64,000 nt of DNA from Solanum dulcamara (taxonomy: Eukaryota > Streptophyta > Magnoliopsida > Solanales > Solanaceae). Each line of letters opens with the position of its first letter. The first letter of the stretch is position 1. Location of the stretch: NCBI RefSeq assembly GCF_947179165.1, contig NC_077240.1:69501-133500 (forward strand). Reading direction: 5' to 3'. Shown in pieces: positions 1-8,151 of this stretch. A program made the position numbers and the translations under genes. A model generated the notes under the pieces. It saw nothing but the letters and a program-made list of their open reading frames with translations, was not told the origin of the DNA and searched no databases.

Positions 1-2
1 GG

Positions 3-2312
3 TACTCAGTTATTGTGAATGGAGGTAGGCATGGTTTTTTCCATTCTACAAGAGGCCTCAAACAGGGAGATCCACTATCCCCAGCCCTATTTATTTTAGG
101 TGCTGAGGTACTCTCAAGACTGCTCAATAACCTTCATCAACACTATTTGTACAAAGGTTTCCACATGGAGAAGAAAGGTCCATTGATTAATCATTTGAGT
201 TTTGCTGATGATATAATCATATTCACTTCAACATGTAGATACTCTCTCAAGCTGATCATGAAGACTCTGGAAGTGTATGAACAGACATCAGGCCAGCTAA
301 TTAACACACAAAAGAGTCAGTGCTTGATCCCTCTGAATACTGATCCTGAGATCATTGAAAGGGTCACTTCTACCACTGGCTTTAAAATTACTCATGGCCC
401 TATTACTTACTTGGGATGCCCCTTATACATTGGAGGTCAAAGGATCATATACTTTACTGGTATGGTGTCCAAAGTGATATCCAGAATTAGAGGTTGGCAG
501 ACCAAGGTACTCAGTTATGGGGGGAGAGCTGCTCTGGTGAAGTATGTCTTGCATTCCCTCCCAATTCATCTTCTATCTGCTGTGATTCCAACTTCCACTA
601 CTCTCAAACAAATAAAGTCTCTTATAGCAGACTTCTTTTGGGGATGGGACAGAGAAAAAAGAAAATATCATTGGGCATCATGGGAGACCCTCAGCTACCC
701 AACAGAAGAAGGTGGTATTGGTATGAAAAATCTTAAAGATGTTTTCTTAGCAATGCAGTATAAACAATGGTGGATTTTCAGGTCTAAGAAGACTCTATGG
801 GGGAGTTTTTTGAAGGCCAAGTATTGCCAGAGGGCACATCCAGTAATCAAGAAATGGGACACTGGTCAATCACTTATGTGGAAACACATGATGACAAACA
901 AATCTGAGATTGAGCCTCATATACAGTGGCATTTTAACTCAGGCTCTTGTAGTTTTTAGTGGGATGATTGGCTAGGAATTGGACCCCTAGCCTACCACAA
1001 AGACTGTCTTCCTAGACTTAACAATACCACTGTCTCAAAATTCCTGAATAATGGAGAATGGGATGAAGAGAAGGTGAGGCAACATGCACCACAGCACTTG
1101 ATACAGAAGATCCTAAGTTTTTCCTTCAAGTACCAACCTGACCTCCCAGATACAGCCTACTGGAAGCTGAATTCAGATGGAAAATTTACATGTGCTTCAG
1201 CTTGGAACCAAATCAGGCCTAAAAGGAACAAAACCATGACAGACAATAATATATGGCACAAGAATATACCCTTCAAGATATCCTTTCTTGTCTGGAGAGC
1301 TCTCAGAAGCAAGTTGCCCACCAATGAAAATATTGAGCACTTTGGTCATGCAGCTGCTCAGTGTTCTTGTTGCTACAGGCCAGGATGGGATACTATAGAT
1401 CACATTTTTATCTCTGGACACATGGCTAGTCACATATGGAAGTATTTTTCTGACTGTTGGGGTATACAACACAGCATCAACCCAATGAGGAGCAATATGA
1501 TGAAATGGTGGCTGGCTAAACCAAATAATGAAGTCCATAAGCTTTTATTGCAAGCTACTCCTATATTTATTTGTTGGAACTTATGGAAGAACAGGTGTGC
1601 TAGTAAATATGGTGGCAAAAAGTCTAGCAGTACTAGGGTGAAATTCTCAGTCATCAAAGAACTCTACATGCTGATCTTCACAGCTTTCCCTTACATTAGT
1701 TGGCCAAGTGACTGGAAGGAGCTAATAGCTATGGTTGAAAGATGCAGCCATGAAATGAAAATCATCCAAGTCAGTTGGCACAAACCAGCATACCATGTGG
1801 TTAAACTGAATACTGATGGAAGTGCCTTGGATAATCCTGGAAGAATTGGAGCTGGGGGTATCCTAAGAGATCATAAAGGAAACATCCTTTATGCATTTGC
1901 TGCACCACTTGGAATTGGTTCTAACAACCAAGCTGAGGTACAAGCTGCAGTCATAGGCATTACTTGGTGTATTCAACATGGCTACAGCAGGGTTCTACTG
2001 GAGGTTGATTCTGAACTACTTCTGAAATGGTTAAAACAAGAGATTACATCTCCCTGGAACATCAGGAAATACATCACAAACCTGCAGGAGATGATCATAA
2101 TGCTGGATTTCTTTCAATGTAAGCATATCTATAGGGAGGCTAATTTTGTTGCTGATACACTCTCCAAGCATAGCCACAGTGTAGATAGCATGGCTCAATT
2201 CTACAGTGTTCAACAACTTCCTAAGGAAACAAGAGGATATTACATCCTAGACAAGATGGGGATGCCAAATTTTAGGAGGACAAAACTGAAGAGGATCAAA
2301 CAACCTCCTTGA
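3..2312 (+). pseudogene. LINE ORF2, C-terminal part: reverse transcriptase, zf-RVT, RNase H
   Basis: One frame from the window edge to the TGA at 2310-2312, broken only by TAG at 957-959. The other copy has Trp (TGG) at this place, so this is probably a point nonsense mutation. Visible RT landmarks are the GLKQGDPLSP block and the catalytic LSFADDIIIF motif (FADD near 195-215), followed by the thumb-like LSYGGRAALVK region. A cysteine/histidine zf-RVT segment follows (about 1100-1480). The RNase H domain (about 1800-2180) shows the expected acidic residues in NTDGSA, NNQAEV, VDSELL and NFVADTLS. The protein would copy element RNA at a nicked target and degrade the RNA strand. The copy is near-intact but cannot make full-length protein. 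The N-terminal endonuclease is outside the window. Confidence 0.93.
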
Positions 2313-2349
2313 TTTGCATACCAATAATAATAGTAGTACAGAACTCCCT

Positions 2350-5300
2350 ATGTATAAATTCATAGGTAGGAGTTTTGTAAAGGGGATAATCTCCATTACT
2401 TATTGCATTCCTAGAGCAATCAAAATACCCCTAGAGGTAAGGATTAGAATAGATAGCTTCTTTTTTCTTTTCATTCTTGCTTGTGTAGGTATCAGTAGAT
2501 TTGGAAAATGGGAACCAACAATTGCAAGCCAGGCAAGGAAAGCTGTAGTGATGCAGCACAGGAACCAGCAATGGGAATCAGCAATCAGGAACCAACTACA
2601 AGTAATTAGAATTAATTACTATAACTTGCAGAATTGCCTGTATGTGTGTTTTTCTGTTGGTGGGTGCAGGTACCATAGGGAGCTGGTTCTGAGTACAACT
2701 AAGGGTCCTCTCTTGGGAGAAGCCTGCAACAACATGCAATTTAACCTCATTTACTATGGAAGTCACATGGAGCTACAAAAGAGTCTCCAGCAGCCTGTAC
2801 ACCTATCCTTCTTGTTTGGCTTCTTGTCACTTGTCTCTACAGGTTCAAAGTATCTCAACAAAAGAGAAGCAACAACCTGGCATGCTAGTATTTCACCAAA
2901 TATTCAGCCTCTCACTAATGATAACACCTTCCCTGCAACACCTGTAACTGAGATTCAGCAGGGTAAGATGTGCAGGGTGAGTTGCAGCAGGTGGACTTGT
3001 CCAATGCCCCCTAAACTTTGCAGGATGTTAGAATATATTATTTTGACAAGCCCCAAGAAGTTTCAGCCCAAACGGATAATTGGAGGCGTTAGGCGAGCGA
3101 CATGGAAACATTCAGCTGCCTTAAGCCTTAAGAGAGGGTCTTTAGTAATTTGGACCCTCCAACTTGGGAAACAAGTCTTCAAACTTTGCAGGACTAAAGG
3201 AGAGGATACATATGCTAAATACATAAAGTTTCAACCCAAATGGACAATTGGAGACGTTAGTCGAGCGACTTGGAAAATGTTAACACTCTCCAAAGCTCCT
3301 ACTGAGGTCCCTTCTTTATTGCTAGTCTGTGTACATTATTTTTTGTTTGGGCTTGTTTGTTGTATTATTGCAGGTGTCTGGAGTAATATATTAGCATTCT
3401 TCAACAACAAATACATAGACAAGAGCACAAAAACAACTTCCAAACACCCTGCAACCTCTAAGCTTCAGCAGGGCAGCAGGTGCAGGGTGTGGAGTAGCAT
3501 GTGGACTTGTCCAATGCCCCTCAAACTTTGCAGGAAGTTAGAATATATTATTTTGACAAACCCCAAGAAGTTTCAGCCCAAACGGATAATTGGAGGCGAT
3601 AGGCGAGCGACATGGAAACATTCAGCTGCCTTAAGCCTTAAGAGAGGGTCTTTAGTAATTTGGACCCTCCAACTTGGGAAACAAGTCTTCAAACTTTGCA
3701 GGACTAAAGGAGAGGATTTACATGCTAACTCCATAAAGTTTCAATTCAAATGGATAATTGGAGACGTTAGTCGAGCGGCTTGGAAAATGATAACACTCTC
3801 CAAAGCTCTTACTGAGGTCCCCTCTTTATTGCTAGTCTGTGTACATTATGTTTTGTTTGGGCTTGTTTGTTGTATTATTGCAGGTGTCTGGAGTAATATA
3901 TTAGCATTCTTCAACAACAAATACATAGACAAGAGCACAACAACATCTTCCAAGCATCCTGCAACTTCTAAGCCTCAGCAGGGCAGCAGGTGCAGGGTAG
4001 GGAGTAACTTGTGGACTTGTCCAAAGCCTCCCAAACTTTGCAGGATGGTAGCATATATGTTTTTGATAAGACCCAAGAAATTTCAGCCCAAACGGATAAT
4101 TTTAGACGTTAGGCGAGCGAGCTTGAAACAATCAGCTGTCTTATCCTTAAAAAGGAAGAATTTTGCTAAATGGAAGCTCCAACTTGGGAAACAAGCCTTC
4201 AAACTTTGCATGGCTAAAGTGATGAATATATATGCAAACCTCAGGAAGTTTCAGCTCAAACGGATAAGTGGAGACGTTAGTCGAGCGACATGGAAAATGC
4301 TAACAGGCTCCAAAATCCTATTTGAGATCCATTCCTCTCTACTAACCTGTATAGGTCTTTGCTTGTGTTTGGTTATTTGCTGTGTATTTGCAGGTTGTTG
4401 GAGACTTAAACCAACATGCTTCAACATCAAATACATAGAGGACAACACCTGCATCAACTCAACACATGCAGCAGCCCAACACCTGCAACACCTGCAGCAG
4501 TTCAACACCTGTTTGCTTTGTTGCTTGTCTTTGGTTGACTGTTCTTGTTTATCTTTGGTAGTGTGGCTTGTTGGTTCTGATTGTCTGTGCAGGTACTCCA
4601 AGAAGTTGAACCTGATCACAACAAAGGACACTTGTGTAACTGATACCAACAAACACCATAATCACAAAGAAAGCAACAAGAAGATGTACACTTGCTTGAG
4701 ACCTCTTCTATTAACCTCAGCTCCTTCCTTGCTGGTTCTTGTTTGTTGGGTAGATGCAGATGTCAGGATGGACTCATCAACATGTGCTCCCAACACCTAC
4801 ATAGAACACATCACAGAGACAACCACCAAAACAAATACCTTTACTAAGAGGCCTCCACAAGGACTATGCAGAACTTCCAGCTGGTTCTTGTGTTTGTTTG
4901 GTTGTTTGCATTTGGCTGATTGTTTTGGCTTAGGGACATCAATAACTGGGGAACTATTCCATCATAAGTTGGAGTTGATCACCAGGACTTCACAGACACA
5001 ATCCCATAACTTCCAATCCAGCTTTTGGCCTTGTTCTCCTCCATCTTTTTGGACATGGCCTTTGTCCACTTATGCAGGCCCTCTTTGGAACTGCTATGAG
5101 GGCTGCAAAGTCTTGGGGCTCCTATGGAGCAGCCTTCCATCCACATCCTCTATCAACACTCCACAGCAACAACTACACCAACTTGCAACACACAAGGAAC
5201 ATGGATGCAAAAGCCTGCAGCTCTCTTTGCTTGGGAGGTTTGTTGGTTGTGTTTGTCTATGCAGGTACCCCAGATGCAGCTCCCTCCTTGAATCTGTATT

Positions 5301-6348
5301 GAGCCCCAATCATCCTCAGCTACATCATTGTAACTGGCAGTCCCCCTTTGGAAAAAAGGCTGCAGTAACCTGGGGCTGCCATGAAGCAACACAATTAGCT
5401 TGCCAACCACATTCTCCATTATCAACACACCCCAGCAACAACTCCATCCACCTGCAGCAGACAAGATATATATACAAGTTTGTGTGCTTTGGTTTTCTGT
5501 GCAGGTACTCCAAGAAGTCCAACCACCTCAAAACAAAGACCAACAAGCAGCCTAGGGAAACTGCAGCAATCAGAACATGCAGATTAGCAGCCTTGGGTTT
5601 GTTGTTTTTGTTTTTGTTTGTCTGTGCAGGTGCAAACCATCAACATCTGCAACAGCTCCACCAACTTGCAGCAGACAAGGAACAAATACAAGCTAATGGC
5701 ACTAGCTACAGCAGCTTGCACACCTCTTTGGTTGTATGTTTTGTTGGTCTTGTTTGGCTGTGCAGGCTGAACCATTTCAAAGCAAGGACCACCAAGCATT
5801 ACAATGGTAGCAACAAGGAATTTGTGCAACAGAATTCTTGGAACTGTTCTTATAATTGTATGCTTGCTTGTTTGTTTGCTTCTTTGTTTGTGCAGGTTGT
5901 TGGAGATACAGCCCAGAAGGAACTTCAACACCCTCATAGACAACATCCAAGAACCAACAACAATATCATGAGCAGCTGTAAAAGGTTACACCTACATCAA
6001 CTCCATATACATACTGTGAGAACACAACACCAAACAACTACTCAGCCACACACCAAACAACAACTCAACCACAGAGCTGAAGCTGAAAGTGCAGAATTGA
6101 AAGCTGAAGTTCAACAGCATCAGCAACAACAGATGCCAAAACCAACACACCCATGTACAACAACCTCCAGACTTGGTTGCTTGTGTATGTTTATGGTTTG
6201 GGCTGTCTGTGCAGGTGCAAGTCTGCAGCAACCATACATTTGGACCACCATGCAGGTGTTCAAACGCAGCTACACTTTCTTCCACAACATATCAAAGGCT
6301 GTTGGCTACTATAGCTCCATATACTTCCTATCCTTTCAACCTCCATAG
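2350..6348 (+). CDS. Unrecognised ~1,330-residue ORF downstream of LINE RNase H (ORF3-like)
   Basis: The frame is open from just after the ORF2 stop. The first ATG is at 2350, 38 nt beyond that stop, in the +1 frame relative to ORF2, and the frame closes at 6346-6348. I recognise no family. The product would alternate two kinds of block. Six basic repeats centred on KRIIGDVSRATWK fall at about 3061-3110, 3230-3280, 3571-3620, 3740-3790, 4081-4130 and 4250-4300. Between them are hydrophobic stretches such as LLLVCVHYFLFGLVCCIIAG, encoded by T-rich tracts that end in GCAGG. The last third is rich in Gln, His, Thr and Asn. Copy 2 keeps the same frame apart from two C-to-T stops, which supports real coding. 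The tracts also look like 3' splice sites, so an RNA-level role is the main alternative. No function is assigned. Confidence 0.6.
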   Translation: MYKFIGRSFVKGIISITYCIPRAIKIPLEVRIRIDSFFFLFILACVGISRFGKWEPTIASQARKAVVMQHRNQQWESAIRNQLQVIRINYYNLQNCLYVCFSVGGCRYHRELVLSTTKGPLLGEACNNMQFNLIYYGSHMELQKSLQQPVHLSFLFGFLSLVSTGSKYLNKREATTWHASISPNIQPLTNDNTFPATPVTEIQQGKMCRVSCSRWTCPMPPKLCRMLEYIILTSPKKFQPKRIIGGVRRATWKHSAALSLKRGSLVIWTLQLGKQVFKLCRTKGEDTYAKYIKFQPKWTIGDVSRATWKMLTLSKAPTEVPSLLLVCVHYFLFGLVCCIIAGVWSNILAFFNNKYIDKSTKTTSKHPATSKLQQGSRCRVWSSMWTCPMPLKLCRKLEYIILTNPKKFQPKRIIGGDRRATWKHSAALSLKRGSLVIWTLQLGKQVFKLCRTKGEDLHANSIKFQFKWIIGDVSRAAWKMITLSKALTEVPSLLLVCVHYVLFGLVCCIIAGVWSNILAFFNNKYIDKSTTTSSKHPATSKPQQGSRCRVGSNLWTCPKPPKLCRMVAYMFLIRPKKFQPKRIILDVRRASLKQSAVLSLKRKNFAKWKLQLGKQAFKLCMAKVMNIYANLRKFQLKRISGDVSRATWKMLTGSKILFEIHSSLLTCIGLCLCLVICCVFAGCWRLKPTCFNIKYIEDNTCINSTHAAAQHLQHLQQFNTCLLCCLSLVDCSCLSLVVWLVGSDCLCRYSKKLNLITTKDTCVTDTNKHHNHKESNKKMYTCLRPLLLTSAPSLLVLVCWVDADVRMDSSTCAPNTYIEHITETTTKTNTFTKRPPQGLCRTSSWFLCLFGCLHLADCFGLGTSITGELFHHKLELITRTSQTQSHNFQSSFWPCSPPSFWTWPLSTYAGPLWNCYEGCKVLGLLWSSLPSTSSINTPQQQLHQLATHKEHGCKSLQLSLLGRFVGCVCLCRYPRCSSLLESVLSPNHPQLHHCNWQSPFGKKAAVTWGCHEATQLACQPHSPLSTHPSNNSIHLQQTRYIYKFVCFGFLCRYSKKSNHLKTKTNKQPRETAAIRTCRLAALGLLFLFLFVCAGANHQHLQQLHQLAADKEQIQANGTSYSSLHTSLVVCFVGLVWLCRLNHFKARTTKHYNGSNKEFVQQNSWNCSYNCMLACLFASLFVQVVGDTAQKELQHPHRQHPRTNNNIMSSCKRLHLHQLHIHTVRTQHQTTTQPHTKQQLNHRAEAESAELKAEVQQHQQQQMPKPTHPCTTTSRLGCLCMFMVWAVCAGASLQQPYIWTTMQVFKRSYTFFHNISKAVGYYSSIYFLSFQPP
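2930..4460 (+). repeat. Three tandem 510-bp higher-order repeats inside LINE ORF3
   Basis: The block containing GTGGACTTGTCC recurs at 2991, 3501 and 4011, exactly 510 bp apart. Each 510-bp unit contains two copies of the GACGTTAG(T/G)CGAGCGAC motif, 168 bp apart. The first of each pair reads TTAGGCGAG (or TAGGCGAG) and the second TTAGTCGAG. Units 1 and 2 are nearly identical, with one difference over about 147 bases around the first motif, while unit 3 is visibly diverged. This suggests that unit 2 or 1 is a recent in-frame duplication, since 510 is 170 codons. Confidence 0.92.
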
Positions 6349-6837
6349 CTGGTAATCATGATGCTGATACAAAGGCACACTTCACCTGGATTTACTTGGT
6401 ACGACAAGACTAAAAGGAGCAAAGATGAAAGGAATTTCCCATCCCATGCGAGATAGAAGTTTCGTATGCTTGTTCTTCTTCAATGTAGCTATGTCTGGTA
6501 CGTAGCATAGTTGAATAGGACTAGTGTAGGTTACTTTTCTTTTTTCTCATGGAAGGGGAGAGTCTCCCTCATTTATGCTTTCATAGTTGAATTGTACCGG
6601 GAGGAGTCCTCTCACAGGTTTAATGCTTTCTAGTTATAGTTAGTTTCCTTTTTGTATCGGGGATGAGTTAGCCGACCTTAATAGGTTAGCCGACTTATGA
6701 ACCACCATAGGATCGGAGGTAAGGTTTATGTCCCCCTCCTTGTATTTTTATTTTGATTATTTATGTTAAGGCTTGGGGGTGTTGCTTAACCCCTGACTGT
6801 GCACGAGAGGTGGGAGCCTCGTGTAGGGTCTGTTCCC

Positions 6838-6839
<2 letters not shown>
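6349..6839 (+). other. LINE 3' UTR, copy 1
   Basis: Noncoding sequence between the ORF3 stop and the poly(A) run, closely matched at 33850-34278 in copy 2. It holds a direct repeat of GGTTAGCCGACYT (about 6668-6700). Just before poly(A) it has an inverted pair CACGAG...CTCGTG around AGGTGGGAG (about 6802-6825), able to form a short hairpin. LINE reverse transcriptases commonly recognise the 3' end of their own RNA, so the hairpin is a candidate recognition element by analogy only. Confidence 0.75.
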
Positions 6840-6874
<35 letters not shown>

Positions 6875-6933
6875 GAACCCTGAACCCTGAACCCCGAACC
6901 CTGAACCCTGAACCCCGAACCCCGAACCCTGAA
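6840..6933 (+). repeat. Poly(A)33 followed by a 7-bp CCCTGAA/CCCCGAA minisatellite
   Basis: The LINE ends in 33 A residues and continues directly into about nine heptamers alternating CCCTGAA and CCCCGAA. The plant telomere repeat is CCCTAAA, so these are one or two substitutions away. The same arrangement follows poly(A) in copy 2 (34279-34483). Confidence 0.93.
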
Positions 6934-7750
6934 ACATAGTTCGGACATAGCATCGTCCATTTCATTGCTAACTATGTTACTCCACAACAATCAAAAGCTT
7001 CTTATATGAAGGTGATGTAATATGAACTCTTCATCAATGTAAGTGTTGTTAAGGAGGTGCTCATGAGTTTTATATTGTGGCATGGTATTGATACCATCAG
7101 AAAAGCATTAATAGGGTCAACTCTGCCAATATATCAGCAGAGTATAAAATATTTTTTTGTTACAACTGAAAAGTAATGATATTACTATTTGTGAAACTTC
7201 TTATAATATAGGGGGATTACATGATAAGCTTTGTTGGGGGTAAACAAAAATCCTTAATTGGATCAAAATGTAGAGGTGTATATTGTTTTAAGTGATAAAA
7301 AATAGAAGGGACAAGAAAAAGATTTTATTATGTTTTTCTTCCTTTCCCCCCCCCCCCAAAAAAAAAATAGGCCTTTCTTGCTTAACCTTGATTTTAAGAC
7401 ATAGCAATCCAGCTGGGTCATTTTGTCAGACAACCATCTTACAAAGTCAATACCTTATCAGAAATACAGATCTTTTTTTTCTCATCTTCCTTTTCTAGAT
7501 TCTCCAATTCTGAATGACACTCCTATGGTATTCATATTCCACTCATGGGCATAATCCTAACGCTTATCACTTACCAAATGTTTTGGCTTTGAATTTGAAA
7601 TGAATTGTATCTTCTGATTAATGCTGCATATTCATATCACTAAAGTTTTGTTTTTCTAATAGAGCCTATGTATATCATGTGGTTTTATTCTTTATTAAAT
7701 ATTAGTTGACCATAAAGTTGAAACGAAATAAAGGGAGTCATAGGGATATT
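6934..7750. other. Unassigned DNA between the LINE and a MITE
   Basis: There is no confident gene. On the plus strand two short open stretches look exon-like: about 6939-7007 ends at a possible GTGATG donor, and about 7052-7125 ends CAG. Neither resembles a family I know. A C9/A9 homopolymer junction lies near 7348-7368. The rest is AT-rich. Confidence 0.4.
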
Positions 7751-7984
7751 GAGTGGCGGATCCAGAATTTCACTAAGGGGGTTCAAAAAATAAAAATGTA
7801 GTGCTTGGAATTTGAATTTGGAACCTCAAAGTAAATTTTAAACCCCCAAAACCACTGACTCAACCTATAGTCTTGTGTTCAGAGGATTCAAAATCTGTAT
7901 ATACACACTAAAAATAAAAGAAACACCTTGAATATACGGTGTAATTTTTTGCCGACAGAGTTCGGGTGAACGCCCTCGCCCCTG
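7751..7984. mobile_element. hAT-like MITE with 8-bp target duplication
   Basis: A 234-bp element flanked by the 8-bp direct repeat GGGATATT (7743-7750 and 7985-7992). The left end reads GAGTGGCGGATCC and the reverse complement of the right end reads CAGGGGCGAGGGCG. Both resemble the CAGKGGCGGA termini of plant hAT transposons, which make 8-bp duplications. It has no coding capacity, so it is non-autonomous. It sits directly upstream of the possible exon at 8035. Confidence 0.75.
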
Positions 7985-8034
7985 GGGATATTACTATTGC
8001 AGTTTACGAATCACGTGTCTTTCTTTGTTTCGTC

Positions 8035-8151
8035 AGGACCTATTATTTTCTTACAACATTGCAGTGGATAGATCCAATGAGATGACGAAAGTGCTGGGTA
8101 AATCTGCTGCAAGTGTGGGTCTCCGCCTTCCTGATGTTTATCAGTCTTGAA
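8035..8151 (+). CDS. Possible terminal exon of an unidentified host gene
   Basis: A T-rich tract ending TTTCGTCAG precedes an open stretch beginning DLLFSYNIAVDRSNEM and ending LRLPDVYQS, then TGA. It looks like ordinary coding sequence, with mixed composition and no repeats, and the upstream boundary fits a 3' splice site. I do not recognise the protein and found no convincing upstream exon, because the LINE and the MITE occupy that side. It could be the relic of a gene cut by the LINE insertion or a chance reading. The end given includes the stop. Confidence 0.35.

Larger units (their letters stand above)
1..6933 (+). mobile_element. L1-like LINE with a very long 3' region (copy 1, 5' end outside window)
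   Basis: A non-LTR retrotransposon on the plus strand, entered in the middle of its reverse transcriptase. The order is RT, zf-RVT and RNase H (to 2312), a second long ORF (2350-6348), a 3' UTR (6349-6839), a run of 33 A (6840-6872) and a 7-bp minisatellite (6873-6933). RT plus a C-terminal RNase H is the known architecture of one plant L1 lineage. The roughly 4-kb ORF after RNase H is not part of that architecture as I know it. A second copy at 23387-34483 has the same order, so the tail belongs to the family and is not a one-off fusion. The 5' target-site duplication lies outside the window. Confidence 0.9.

Noticed and set aside
3056..4300. CRISPR-like regularly spaced repeats
   Set aside because: The context is a plant LINE, the spacers are themselves repetitive, and everything lies in one open frame.
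4251..6285. Minus-strand frames of 70-133 codons in the LINE tail
   Set aside because: Shadows of the long plus-strand frame with no independent support.
6873..6933. A telomere or interstitial telomere array
   Set aside because: Units are CCCTGAA/CCCCGAA, not the plant CCCTAAA, and both tracts sit exactly at LINE poly(A) ends.
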